From positions 11,323,640-11,387,639 of the forward strand of contig NC_079384.1 of NCBI RefSeq assembly GCF_021018895.1: a stretch of 64,000 bases of DNA, given 5' to 3'. Below are positions 27,754-49,200 of the stretch, in pieces. Position numbers and translations under genes: made by a program. Under the pieces are notes generated by a model. The model was not told where the DNA came from. It saw nothing but the letters and a program-made list of their open reading frames with translations, and searched no databases. Each line of letters starts with the position of its first letter. The stretch's first letter is position 1. The DNA is from Seriola aureovittata. Lineage: Eukaryota > Chordata > Actinopteri > Carangiformes > Carangidae.

Positions 27754-28450
27754 ACTGTTTAATACAGTTCTGTTTCTGTGCATTGCATCTGACAATAGGA
27801 GTCAGCATATCATTGTGAATCTTGGAGGTTGTGGAAAAAGAGTCAGGAGTTCTGGGAAGTCTGTTAGTGACTCATTTACTCTAACAACAACAGAGAGACT
27901 CAGAAATAAAATATCATTTGGATCATATGATTAAAATAGACCTGTCTCTAATGGTAACAACCCTGAATCAACTGTGTTCATTTTTCTTCAAAAACTTCCT
28001 CCTCTAGCCATCCAATCTCCCAAAAGCAATATAGCATATAATAATACACTCCTGTCCACATACTACTATATTTTGGGGGCTTTTTTATGTATTGGGCTAC
28101 TGTATAATGTTGATCTACATCTGCTGGATGTGTAAATAGGCAACTGCTCTCTAACAAGTTTGTCATATCAACTTAAAAAGTAATAAGAATGAGTCGTGGT
28201 TGTGTTAAAAAAAACAAGAAAAGTATGAGTGCACTATAACTATAACATTACATACATCATAGATCCATAAGGCTGGATGTAGACCACTGCACTGAGGTCC
28301 AGTTAGGCAACTAGGTGAAAACATTTCTATTTATCGATCTAAATAAAAGTACATTATTAAGAGCTGTAGGAAATGTTTAACAGCGGACATGACTACATGT
28401 CCCATATTTAACGGCTTTTTCCTCAACCAATCAGGGTGCAGGTAAAATGT
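27754..28450. other. Intergenic zdhhc6-coasy
   Basis: AT-rich sequence with no open frame of interest and no recognised repeat. Near 28380-28450 it becomes the coasy upstream region. Confidence 0.6.
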
Positions 28451-28459
28451 CACGTGATT
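28450..28459 (+). promoter_or_regulatory. E-box TCACGTGATT at the coasy promoter
   Basis: The palindrome CACGTG occupies 28451-28456 in the context GTCACGTGAT, close to the CLEAR element bound by TFEB/TFE3/MITF and to USF sites. It lies about 200 bases upstream of the splice donor of the coasy leader exon. Binding is inferred. Confidence 0.4.
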
Positions 28460-28479
28460 ACTCAACCCAGTTCATGTGT

Positions 28480-28653
28480 GAGTGACTTCCACTAGTGGCT
28501 GCTTAGCTATTTGGACTGGAGTGGACTGGATAAGACAGTTCCTCGTTGAAGATTATCAGGAAAACGCTCTGTTCAGTAGTTATGCGTGCAGTTCTGCGTC
28601 CATACTGCACGATTCAGCCGTTATTCACATCGCTTTAGATTTGCTCGGTGCAG
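28480..28653 (+). other. coasy non-coding leader exon
   Basis: The segment ends at a strong donor, CGGTGCAG followed by GTAAGCT at 28654. The next acceptor, CATCCTCTTCAG, ends at 30005, 75 bases before the coasy start codon. The exon contains an 18-codon upstream frame at 28582-28638 (MRAVLRPYCTIQPLFTSL). The 5' boundary is not visible and is set approximately. Confidence 0.5.
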
Positions 28654-29450
28654 GTAAGCTCATACTAAAATGTAAGTGCTGCCTATCTGCCAGATTGTCA
28701 GTTCATAACGATTCAAATTTGCTGTGTATATGGGCCGCACCAAATGTTGTTTGTAACAAAATACTGACAGCTCTGAGATTGCAGGGTCATAAATAACACT
28801 TCGCTATTCTCATTTTGTTCCAGGAGCAGGACCACTTTAAAATTAAGTATTTATTGCTAGTTTTTACAGGCAATGTGATGGTAGTATTATAAAGCTAGCT
28901 AGCTATGACTTTCCAATACACAGACAAGTTAATTTCGGTTCAAACTGTCAGCTGCTAATGTAAAAAATGACACTGTTACATTTTTTATGGCTGTCAAACA
29001 TCGTGTGAACAGTTATGCGGTTGCCCTTTTGTTAGCAGCTAGGTAGCAAGCTAGAAGTCATAATGGCTAAACACTGAACTACTTCCAGCTCAAGACCCTT
29101 GTTACAAACTGTGTATTCATGCTCAAAGCATTTCTCATTTGATTGGTCAACGACTGTAATAGCAGCCAATAGTATGGGCAGGTTTAGGGTCTGTCCAGTC
29201 AGGTTCCTTGTGGGTGGGATAAGAAATGAAGAACAGTGCGTCAAGCAGCTGTTTGTAAACACGTTTAGCTCTAAATTACGTTGTGACTCCACTCCTGAAA
29301 TGTAAGGAACATATTGGAAGTTACCTCACACCTGTAGCATGTACAGATTCAATTCATGAATGGCAACAACACCGCACAAACATAGACACAATGTACAACG
29401 TTGGAAAGTCACAGTGTTCATTTGGGCTAAATCCACTTCGGATCCAGTAT

Positions 29451-29622
29451 GCATCTGGGCCAGATCACCATAAAAGAATCTTCATCTGATTCGGAGACGG
29501 CCCAGTTCTGGCCCAGATTCAAAAAATGGATCTGTGCCGGTATTGGCCCGTTGTGCAAAAAGACACCGGCCCAGGTCTGTTGTGCGGATCTGGCCCAGAT
29601 TTTATGGTGGTTCCGGGCCAAA
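29451..29622. repeat. Composite GGCCCAG/CTGGGCC repeat
   Basis: The motif GGCCCAG or its complement, or the close variants GGCCCG and GGGCC, recurs about ten times in 170 bases. The outer parts are imperfect inverted copies of each other: ATCTGGGCCAGATCACCATA on the left, and on the right a sequence whose complement contains ACCATAAAATCTGGGCCAGA. Similar GATCTGGGCC-type repeats are common in fish genomes. It lies in coasy intron 1 (between the leader and the first coding exon). Confidence 0.55.
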
Positions 29623-30080
29623 TAATTTTTGCTATTTATTTATTTTTAGCATGTTAGCAGCCCTGTCAGCAAAGTGATGCAAGAGGGATAACCTCGGTTA
29701 AGGTGGAAAAAAAAAAGGTTCAAATAATAGTGAGAAGCAATTTTTAATGAAATGCAATAAAAAAAATTAAACTTTTTTTTTTTTAAAAGGTTGCTATCAG
29801 AAACTATTGCAATCCCATAATTAATAATAAGAATTAAATGTTTGTCATCTCTGAAGACGAAGTCCTGTACGTTTTTCTTGTATGTGGGTTTAGCAGTGGT
29901 GAACAACTTTTTTCAACAATTAAAACCTAAAACCTACTAGATAAGCTCATGTAAAATACAACAGACATATTGTTTGACTTTGTCTTTCTCTTTCATCCTC
30001 TTCAGTGTTTTCCCATCCCCTGACTGTAACTTCTCAGATACTGTGACAGCTGTGAATTCCCTGTGATATCAGCCAGTAAC

Positions 30081-33000
30081 ATGTCCATGTTCAGCACGGG
30101 CATCCTTGTGCTGACGTCTCCTCTACACACTCTCCCCCTGCGCATCGCTCCAGTGCTCAGCTCAGCCGCTCAGCTTGTAGAGCGCACACTGTACGTCCAC
30201 CTCCACCCCGGGCTGAACCTGGGAAGTGGGAGCCAGCCTCGACCAGTTTTCATCCCACCAGTAGTGGACCTGTCGACGCTCATCACCCGCCTTTACAGCA
30301 ATGCAGCGGATATATGCGGGCACCTGGATATTCGGGTTTTGTTGACCAATGTTCGCACTCAGTCAGCTGCTGGCAGTGGGGCCACGATACCAAACTGCCC
30401 CTTCCCCACTCCACAGCCTCTGTCTCACTCCCCGGAGGTGGTACTAACAGACTTTCCTCTACAGGACCCAGGTCAGTCCCATCAGGTCACCCAGTGTCTG
30501 CAGAAGTACACCGGCCACTGCTACGTCTGTAGCCCCAGCCTGCCATCAGTGCTGCTTCACCCACAGCTAATGAGGCTGCAGGAGAAGGAGGAAGGGCTGC
30601 AAGAGCCTGAAGAAAAGGAAGAACCTTTGGAAACTTACAGTCATGTGGTGGTAGGGGGGACGTTCGACCGACTCCATGGGGCCCACAAGACGCTGCTCAA
30701 CATCTCATGTTTGTTAGCCAATAGAAGGTTCCTTATTGGCGTGTGTGACCAAGCGATGCTAAAAAGTGAGTAGCTCATTTTGAGGATTCCCATTTAGGAT
30801 TGTGTATTCACTTAATGTCTCATATTTTGATGATCGGTGAAAACGACAATCAGAATCCCCCCCTGGCATCCTTTTCTTCCTGTCCTCAGAAAAAGTGCTA
30901 AAGGAGCTGATCGAGCCCTACTCCCTGCGGGTCCAGACTCTGCGCGAGTTCCTGCAAGATATCAAACCGTCACTACAGGTGGAGATCGTGCCCCTTGACG
31001 ACCCCTTTGGAGTGTCTGTGGTTGACCCCCTGCTGCAGTGCATTGTGGTTAGCGAGGAGACCAGAAAGGGAGGGGAGGCTGTGAACAAGAAGCGCATTGA
31101 GAATGTAAGTTATGAAATTGTACAAAGTACAAGTTTTAAATATTACATAATGTAAGCACTGTACATGCAGCGTTTAGGTTCTTCTACTTGGACTTTTCCC
31201 AGTTGTGGATGGCTGTCTATCCCATAGGGAGGGGCTACTAGATTTTTCTAACGACAGCAAATAACTGGCCATGACTTCACCTTGAAACGAGTTTCTGAAA
31301 TTTCTTTTTACACATATTAATATGGAATTTATATTCAGAGCTATAGATGAATTTTTTAGAAGAGTGGAGCCAGACTTTTTGCCACGATGTCATTGTGGTA
31401 GCGGGTTGTCCATTGCCTTTAAAAATCATTTTATTGTGACTTATTAAAGAACACTTAGAGGTTTCCAGAAAGCATAGCATATAGGTGAGTCTAACCTGCA
31501 TGTTGGCACATATTTGATGTTTTCTCCGTGTCCTAAACCAGGGCCTTCCAGTTCTTGTTCTTCATGAGATCCAGTTGCTTAAAGACGCCCACCACACTGA
31601 GACAGAGGAAGAGAAGATCAGCTCCTCTAGTCTTCGCTCTCGACTCCTTGGCACCCTCCTTACCCCGGCTAAAGTAGGTCCTGTTTAAGAAATGTTTACA
31701 TTTTGATAAGGGATTTCAGTGGAGGATAATGTACACTAATGGTAACACATTTAGGAAATCACAAGTAAAGCAAAGGGCTGTATGCAATTTTTTCATTTGG
31801 TTTTTAAAGAAGTGAATAGCTATATAAAAAAAAAAAAAAACACACAAAATACATTACAATTCATTAGATTTGAAAGAAAAATAAATTATACTTGAACAAA
31901 AAAACGTCAGCTTGAGTCTGAGCCGAGTTTATTTTTGTATAATGAAATTCCTCTGCACAGCATCTCGTTATGAAAATCTAACAGTCAAACTGGATTTTAA
32001 TCAACTGGTGAAAAACATTTAATTGGCTTGATATGTTCTCGCAGCTTTTGAGTAGGTGTAGAATGGTGTTTTCATTCAAAAAATGGCAGCTGAGCATTTT
32101 GGAACAAGGGTCAGATCGCTCTTTGGAAACTTTAATATTTAACTCTTCAAATAGGAACTGTCTCATCCAGGTAAAAAGTAACAGCTTTTCTTTCCAGCAC
32201 ATGACAAAGTACAAGTGTCTTTTTTTTCTTTAACTGCAACATAACACCATTTTAATGCAAAGAGGTAGAATTAAAACGACAGCTCAGTTCATTACAGGAA
32301 GAAATATAATTTATATCATTCAATCGTGTCAGAAATTTGCCAGATTTATGTTCATTAGTTTACAGATTCACTGGAAAGGAATGGTGTCCAACAGGTTGTG
32401 TTTAGAAGAAATCTGACTGACGTGATAATGGCTCGAGTACATTGAGTTCACTTTGATTGTCCCTGGTGACAATCAAAGACAAAGAGGAGTTTGTGTTACT
32501 TGTCAGTCCAAATTTACAGTTATCATCACCTCTGTGCCTGGATTATTAATGGTCTTGTGTTAATGCTGTGATATTTCTAGGTATGTCATCATTTGTTTTC
32601 TATGTCTTACACCCTTGTGTCCCCCGATTTCTTCTGTGCTAGGACACATCTCATCTCCCTCCCGTTCCATACGTGATTGGCCTGACAGGAGGCAGCGGCA
32701 GCGGAAAGAGCTCCATTGCCAAGCAGCTGGAGGCTTTGGGAGCAGTCCGGATTGACTGTGACAAGCTGGGCCATGAGGTGTATCAGCCGGGCACAGCCGC
32801 CTATCACAGAGTGGTTGAAGAATTTGGGTCAGGTGAGGAAACACTTTGCCTCCAGGACATGTAATTATTAAATCAACATGGCTAGAGGTGTGCCATCTAT
32901 CTGTTTATGATACCCTACACACAGTCGGCCTACTTTGATGAAATATAAGACCATAATGCACCTTTGCATAGTTGTTTTCAGTATTTAAACACTTGAATGA

Positions 33001-35595
33001 GCACAGTGTAGTAAGTAAAGGTCAGAGTCATGACGTCTCAGACATCACTGATTTGATTTTGATGAAAGTCGATGGTCTGACTTCTGGCTTTTAGCTTTTT
33101 GATTCGCCGAATGACAGCATAATGAAGCACTGTAGTATGAGGTCAAAATTTTAAAATATAAAAGGCCATAAATCCTACATCATTCAACTTAAAAGCAATT
33201 CTTCTTTCACTGCTGTAGGAATTCGAAAGTCCCATAATTTATTTTCCTCTGTGATATTTACCCATGCATTATGATCAAAAACGTCCTATTTTCTACAGTT
33301 TAGGGTTACAGTAGGGTCAGTGATCTTTTGAAAAATTTAATTTCGAACATGATTTCTCAGACACCACTACACCATTTTGACTTTGCTTTAAAGAAGTTCT
33401 ATGTAATTTTTTGCTCTCACTTTATAGCATTAACAGCTGTTTAGTTACCAGTCTAGAGGAAACATTGTGAGTTCAGCATCAAACTTAATTCCTTTGCTCG
33501 CCAAGAGCTGTCTCCAGCTGTGGAAAGCAACCCTCTTGTTTTCTTTCTATTTCTATCATTTCTTTTCTTGTAATAAAATTAGTATGCTAGCTAGCTAGCC
33601 CTGCTAATCGTAGCATCCAGTCTGCCCTGAAGAAGTAGCGCTGTTCAGGGGGTGTATTATCATCGTGTAAAACACCATGCTTGAAGCTTTTGCCAAGCGA
33701 TCATCTTCACCACCCACTCCCAGCAAGAAACCATGTTCTGCAGCAGAGAAGCTGCACGTTGAAAGACACACTTTTATTGTCAAACATTATCCTGCCAGGG
33801 CTGATACAGGTGGGGGAGTGAAATGTTAAAATCTGAAACTTTGAAAGGCCATAACTACCCTGTCTCGAGTTTGACTGACAAGAAACAAGAAAGTGCTGCA
33901 GAAGTTCAGCTCCAGATAAAGCTCCAGATAAATTACCCTAGATTTCCTCAGGGTTGTGCCATGATTAAATGACTATATATTGACTCGTAGTATTAGTTGC
34001 AGCATTAATCTGATAATAACAGTTTATGCACTTTAACATTATTGTTAAATTCTAAAAATTAAACATTGGATTAGTGATGTCTAAGATATTGAGCATGACG
34101 GGACACTATATCCACCATCAAAGACCTAAATCAACACCATAGTATTATGTAGCATAATTTTAAATGACATTGCAGTTTTCATCTTGACTAGTAAATGTTA
34201 TACTGTATGAAATCTCATGCATTTCAGTGCAATGACAGGTTGTTTTTTTCTTTCACTCTTAGATATTCTGAATGAAGACAATACTATAAACAGACGAGCA
34301 TTAGGAAAGAAAGTTTTTGGAGACCAGGTAATATGACAAATATGACTAATGTTTGTGAATTGCAACATTGCAAATGACATGTCACAGTACACCACAGTGT
34401 ATCGACAATTTACCAAAGATGCTGTTTTTCATGCAGGAGAGGTTAAAAGCCCTAACAAATATTGTATGGCCTGAGATCGCACTTCTGGTGAAGAACACAA
34501 TCAGGCAATCCGGAGAGGAAGGTACTGTTTGAGCTTACATTTATTAACCTTAGTACTATAGAACTGTATGTTAGCAAACATGTCTACAGGTTTTGTGGGT
34601 CTAGGCTATTGGGTTTAGTTACAGTGTATCCAAGAAGAATAAAAAAAAACCTTTTTTCTTTTAGTTCGGCTAATGTAAGGATTGTATTGACACAGATAAT
34701 AATAAAGGAACTTCCCCCACGCTTTGTGTTAGAAGAGATTTCCCCAGTGTTCACGTGAAGCTTCGCTCTTTGCAGGTAAACAGGTTTGCGTGGTGGATGC
34801 AGCAGTTCTCCTGGAGGCCGGCTGGACAGACATGGTCCATGAGGTCTGGGTCACCGTCATCCCAGAGGACGAGGTAAGGGATGGGACACAGATGGAGTCA
34901 CAACAGCATGAGTGACTGTGAGGAAAATGTGCTGTTGTAAAGGTGACGGCTGCTTCTCATAATATAAAAAGGTATTTACGCTCTATCTTTTTTTATGAGG
35001 CAGTTGAGCAAAAGTCAGTTGCGATATAAGCATTCCTCACTGAAAGCAGGATGCAGCAAATAGTAATATTTTTAAAGAACTCTCAGTACATTATTTGTAT
35101 AGCAGAAGTTAAAGCCTGATGGCATTTTTTATACCACCACTGGGGGGCGCCAATGTTTCAAAATTTCAAACTCAACACACACTGACTTTTAAAAAAGAAA
35201 GACCATAAACTTCGTTCTTTACCCAACTGTCCTGCTTCCTCTTGTTCCCCCTGCTCTCTCAGGCGGTGTCAAGGATAACGGAGAGAGACGGTGTGAGCAC
35301 AGATGATGCCCTGCGCAGGCTGCACAGCCAGTGGTCAAACACTAAGCAAGTAGAGCACGCCAACGTAGTGCTCAGCACGCTGTGGGAACCAGAGGTCACT
35401 CGGAAACAGGTCAGACACGCATCACTCTATCACTCTGGGGTCCGCCTATCTGCATGACATTAAACAATTTGAGTCTATAAAATAATAACTGTATTATATA
35501 ATAACTATAATTTGCCATTGTCTTTTATTTTGAAGGTATTGAAAGCTTGGAATCTTCTTCAGAAGAGAATCCAACAGAGGCAAGACACACAGTAG
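30081..35595 (+). CDS. coasy: Bifunctional coenzyme A synthase (PPAT and dephospho-CoA kinase)
   Basis: There are nine coding exons: 30081-30765, 30890-31104, 31542-31673, 32643-32832, 34263-34327, 34437-34521, 34776-34873, 35263-35409 and 35536-35595. They encode 558 residues (human 564). COASY carries out the last two steps of CoA synthesis: transfer of AMP to 4'-phosphopantetheine, then phosphorylation of dephospho-CoA. The N-terminal 180 residues are the vertebrate extension. The PPAT (nucleotidyltransferase) domain starts at about 188 with [12 protein letters not shown], His199 and His202 forming the nucleotide-binding motif. The kinase domain starts at about 354 with P-loop GGSGSGKS (360-367), then [10 protein letters not shown] and a C-terminal helix. 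The start [14 protein letters not shown] aligns with the mammalian N terminus; an in-frame GTG upstream at 30063 was not used. Exon 1 codes for nearly the whole N-terminal half. Confidence 0.97.
35137..35150 (+). promoter_or_regulatory. CTCF-like core motif (plus strand)
   Basis: CCACTGGGGGGCGC matches the CTCF core CCASYAGRKGGCRS at 13 of 14 positions. It lies in coasy intron 7, about 110 bases before exon 8. No occupancy data are visible. Confidence 0.4.
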
Positions 35596-36883
35596 GAACA
35601 TGTGTGGGTCACTATATCATCTTAGTTGTGATCCATACATGCAAAAGCATGTGTCAAGCACCAGGGACATGTGTACACAAACAACTGATCCACACAAGAA
35701 ATTGCTGCCTTAGAAAGAAGTGAGTGTGGCCATTGTGCCTTCACAGCAAGCCCAACATGCTCCCTCACATCTTTGACCAAGACTCAGTGCCTAATTGACT
35801 TTCCACAGGTTTTTAACTGTAGTTTTTATTTTAAGGATGTTCAGATGAAAGATGGATGAATGAGGAAAAGCAAAACTAATCCCGTACACAGGACGATTTT
35901 GCTATTTGGGATTAATTATCTAAAGTGTTATCTTGTCCTATGAATTGTAGGTCTGTTTTCATCCAAAGTTGTTTTTTGTTTTTTTTTCATAAATGTCACA
36001 CATTTAGTACTAAATAATTCAAGACCAAACTTCTGCAAATCCAATATTTTAGTTACCTTGTCAGCTGATGACACCTTACAAGTTCTGTCCTCTTTTCATG
36101 GATTGTAAGGATAATTACTATGAATGTAGTTTAGAAAAGGAACTAATGTTAAGGGAAAGGTAGAATTAAATGGTATGTTTATCCTTGTGGTTTCATGGTT
36201 TTGGAGAATTTATAAATTAACAAAGTACATTGTATTGTAGAAATATGTGCAAAAGATTGACAGTACTATAAAAAAAAATCCTAGTGCAGCTGCCACATTG
36301 AATGCGGGTAAATAAAAACACTGGGCACTAAAAGAGATCATGAAACTGAAAGGACCGGTACATTGACAATTAAAGATAAGCACCTAAAATACAGTAAATT
36401 GATTTTAGTCATTTGGATAGATTATGGAAAACCCCATACTGTAGTAAGCTAGTGAATGTGGCCAGTAGACAAAATAGATGGTGATGGGCATTGAAATTAA
36501 AGCAGTCATGTATAAATGAAATGTGATGGAAGTTTTTAAATTGTAATCCATGAAAATGTACTGCCTACCTTGTGATTCGCCAGTTGTCACATGATCAGCC
36601 TCCTACATGAGCTCTCCATAATATCTGAATAGTAAGCCAATGTGTTTGGCTTATGGAAGATTCAGTGTTGTCATAACCCACAATAAAATTATAAATTACC
36701 CTTTACATAACAAGAAAAATGTTTTTTGCAGTCATATCTTCAATATTAAATACATGTCCAATTAAGTGTCAGTTGGTCTTACAGTTGTTACAGTGAGAAA
36801 TTTCAAGTGTCTTTAATTTAATTGTCTTGCATGTAACCTGCAAACTCAGTGGAATGCTTTATGGATTGGTACAGAACAATAAA
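35596..36883 (+). other. coasy 3' untranslated region
   Basis: AT-rich sequence follows the stop and has no coding potential. Two AATAAA signals are present, at 36682-36687 and 36878-36883, giving possible 3' UTRs of about 1.1 and 1.3 kb. Confidence 0.5.
36878..36883 (+). terminator. coasy distal polyadenylation signal
   Basis: AATAAA lies within ACAATAAACAAG, about 1.29 kb after the stop. The proximal alternative is at 36682-36687. Which one is used cannot be told from sequence. Confidence 0.45.
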
Positions 36884-37047
36884 CAAGATATTTTCAAACC
36901 ATGGGTGAACGCATTAGCTTTTTTTAATTAAAAAAAAATCTATGAAGCATTGTACGTTCTTTTGTAAAATAATCCAAAATAGCATGGTAAGTTTTATGGT
37001 TGTCTTCATTTTTAGCTTGGATCTGAAAATAAATCTGTGACTTTCAC

Positions 37048-37048
<1 letters not shown>

Positions 37049-37082
<34 letters not shown>
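37049..37082. repeat. Poly-T tract between convergent genes
   Basis: An uninterrupted run of about 30 T lies between the coasy poly(A) signals and the 3' end of the minus-strand kinase gene. Confidence 0.8.
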
Positions 37083-37086
<4 letters not shown>

Positions 37087-37120
37087 GTTAATTTTCAGCC
37101 AAGTGGTTCTTAATTGTAAG

Positions 37121-37126
37121 TTTAAT
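37121..37126 (-). terminator. Possible polyadenylation signal of the kinase gene
   Basis: ATTAAA on the minus strand lies about 450 bases beyond the stop at 37573. It is the best variant signal seen before the poly-T tract, but it is weak evidence on its own. Confidence 0.3.
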
Positions 37127-37572
37127 GCTTTTAAATCATTTACATTTGACAATATTTCAATGTGCAAAATGTACAATTTTCATGTGACTCGCCGTTTGAA
37201 TGGTGCTGAGCTCAGGCACAGTAGCATGAAGTCGCCCTATTACAGTAAAACAAAACCCTGTGCACTTGTAGCTGAACAGCTTAAACACATATTAAAGAAA
37301 ACAGAATTAGTAAGTGTGCTAGTAACTGGTGACGTGTGAAACAAAGGACTCTGGGTAAGTGTGTCCAGATCTGATTATCCTTTTGATGATTGAGGACCAC
37401 AACACAACCTTTTTTCCTCAAACTGTATGAATGCTGCCATTTGTGTGGCAGTGGAAACTGTCCATCCATGTACTGGCATGCCATTTCAAAGCCTAAGCTT
37501 TACCAGACCATTCAAATAACTAATTGTGAAGAATCCCCCTCCAAACAAACAAATCTGAGGTGCATCCCCTGC

Positions 37573-46272
<8,700 letters not shown>

Positions 46273-49200
46273 ACAGACCCTTTATCTCCTCTCCTCCTCT
46301 CTCGCGCCGTCAGCTTCTTTTTGGCATTTTATTTTATTCCCTGTAAACACTCAGCAGACTGCAGGTTGAGCCACACTGCCGGAGTTGCCGCAGGAATCAA
46401 GGAAAGCCAGTAGGGCAGCTTTCTGTGAGCATTGACTCTGCTGTGCAACAGACAACATGTAGACAGATCAGTGAGGTTTGCTGTTTAAAACTGTGGGTAA
46501 GAGTTTCTTTGAATGAGTGGAGAGGTGGGATCATGTGACCGCAAACGGTAAGCTCCACTGGTGAACAAGACACCATTATTTCTGTTGGTATGGAAATGGA
46601 TAGCTGCTGGTCGGGTGTGTCCTCGAGGTGTGCTTTCATTTACCTTTTGTTGGACGGTTGTTAGCTACGGAGTGGTTTCTCTAAAGCCTATGAAGCGAGT
46701 TGGTAGGCCCTGTTACTACTCTGAAAAGCGGATGCACTGAAGGTCTATAAAAGCTTCTTTGGCTTGATTTTAAATTTACTTACAGTATGTAAATAAAATG
46801 TTTATGAACTATTTCACATGGACAAATAAAAATTCTAACTATCATTATATTATATTGTATTTCTTTATTAGTTAGTGAATGTGCCCTTCAGTGCAATAAG
46901 CCTATGAGCCATTGTCATTTGTCTAGACACATGGAATTGCAGTAAACATATATTAACATGGCTTTGGCTTTGGTATAAACCATTACTGACTGCTCATATA
47001 GTTTAACATGGAAATATGGAATTAACTTTAGATAACTGATACATTTATCACTGATAAAAACAAACACAAAATGCTTCTTGTGTTGTGGTTTTAAATGGAC
47101 ACATTTCACTGAGTGGTGGTCAGTGGAAGAATGCAAGGAAACCATTACAGGGGCTGGTATGTATGTGTAAGTAGTACCATATGGTGGGAGGCACATAATT
47201 TACCAACTGGTCCTAAAAGCACGTTGATTGACGGACCTGACATCAACAAAAGCTTAACTGTTTACTGATGGAGAGACTCACTCTACCCACTCTCCGAAAT
47301 AAAGAAATGTCACAAATGTACCTGAATACACACACAAGCACAAACGTTTTCTCTTCTTTTTTCTCAATGAAAACAGTTTACACAGTTGTGGTTGGATGAA
47401 TAAATAAAGGGACTGGTAAGGCATTAGCATCCTTACCACAGGAAGAGTGAAGTTGAGAAAAAGGGCATAAACTTAAGGTTCTTTACCAAATTGTGTGACA
47501 GGTATGTAAGTTGATTAGTTTATATTAAGTTTTTCAGCTCAGTATTAATCAAAAAATCTAGATACTTCAGATTAGAATTCTATGTTCGAACAAGATAACA
47601 GGGAAAATGCAGTATCCACAAACAAAATGTGTTCTTGTTTATTCAGCTGTCTCGTCCATGTGAACTTATTTAATAAAGTAATTTATAATTTCATGTATTT
47701 GAACATGTTATTTTTAAGGTGATCATGACAGACGGAGGCTGCAGAGACAGAAGTTAGCTACTAGTAGCATTAACCTGCTAAGCTAGCAGGACTCGTGTTA
47801 CTGTTTTTTTAAGTGAATATAATAAATGAAATTCTTTATTGAGATTCAGGAAAATCAAATTTGAATTCTCACTTACAGGAAACATAAAGATGGATAAATT
47901 GGCTAAGGTTTACACTGGAGTGCAATCCCTGCAGCTTGGTTTTTACCTCTGTTTTGTGGTTCTTGCAAAATTTTGTTGTTTGTATGTTGTTTTTTGATTT
48001 CAAATTCCCATTGGCATATTTTGGTCTTAAATTTTTGGTCTCAATTTAGCCTAAATATGTTGTTATTTTGTTTTGTATTTGACTGTTCCTGCTCTTTAAT
48101 TAAGTGTTCATCAGTTTCAGTTTGGAAATGTGTAAAGATAATAAACAAAAAGCTGGACAGACGAAAGGAAGCACATATCACCCAGTGGAAAATATGGACT
48201 GATCACTAAGGTCCAGCTGTGGCACATTCTTTTGAAATAGCCATATAAGGTAAAAAAAAAAAAAAAAAGATACCACAAAATAGGCTCTAGTGCAGTTAGT
48301 GGTACCTTTCTACCCAATATGGATCTTTACAACATAGAATAAGGGCATTGTTGTGCAAAGAGCTTTCATCTCAGTAGTCTAATAGCACGGCGTCAAAGCC
48401 CCCCCCCCCTCTCCTAGAAAATTATCCTTATCAGACGGAAATCATTTGAGGTTTTGACCGTCTCTTACAGAATTCAAAACAGGAAAAGCAAAGAGTGGGA
48501 AGGACGGCGTTCTCTCTCTGTCACATAACATCCCAACTATGGTAATCATTTTACTTCCTGTTCCCATGAAGTCCTTCAAAGACCTTCTCTGTGTTAAGCA
48601 TTTCACTTCCTCTTTCCCACAAACTATTCCAAACATAAGTAGAGTTCATCACTCCATCACTCCATGAAACAGAAGTGAAAGCAGGCCAAATATTAGGGAA
48701 GCATGCTCATAATATGGTTTGAAAGTGATTGTATGGTTTAAAAAATGTCAAATGGGGCCCTCCTGTGGTTGTACACCTCACAATGCAGAAATGATAAAAA
48801 TCTGTTAACTAGAATTGATGGCCATAAAAAACATGGTGACGTCCACTGAAGTCCTCAAATAAACCTGGGAAACAATAATATTTGTTGCATTGTGAAGACT
48901 CAGCATCAGTTGTCTTTAATATTCTTCTTTATCTCTTCAGCCTGAATTTTTTTGCAGGCAAATAAGAAGAGGCAGATAAGGCGTCATAGACAGAGAGTCA
49001 GTGATGAGCACAAAGAAAGATAAAGCCACACGCTCATGTATACACGTAAAAGACTTGTCCTGTAACAGATGAACTAATTGGCAAACAGACAATCCTCTCT
49101 TTGTCCTAATATTTACAACTTTTTGGGCAAAACTCAAACTCGCGACTCAGCCCACAAATGATACTGTTTTGTCATCATCTTTCCATCGAAGAGCCTGCTC

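Noticed and set aside
30063..30080. Six extra in-frame codons before the coasy ATG, beginning with GTG
   Set aside because: The ATG at 30081 aligns with the mammalian COASY start; a GTG start is unlikely in a vertebrate.
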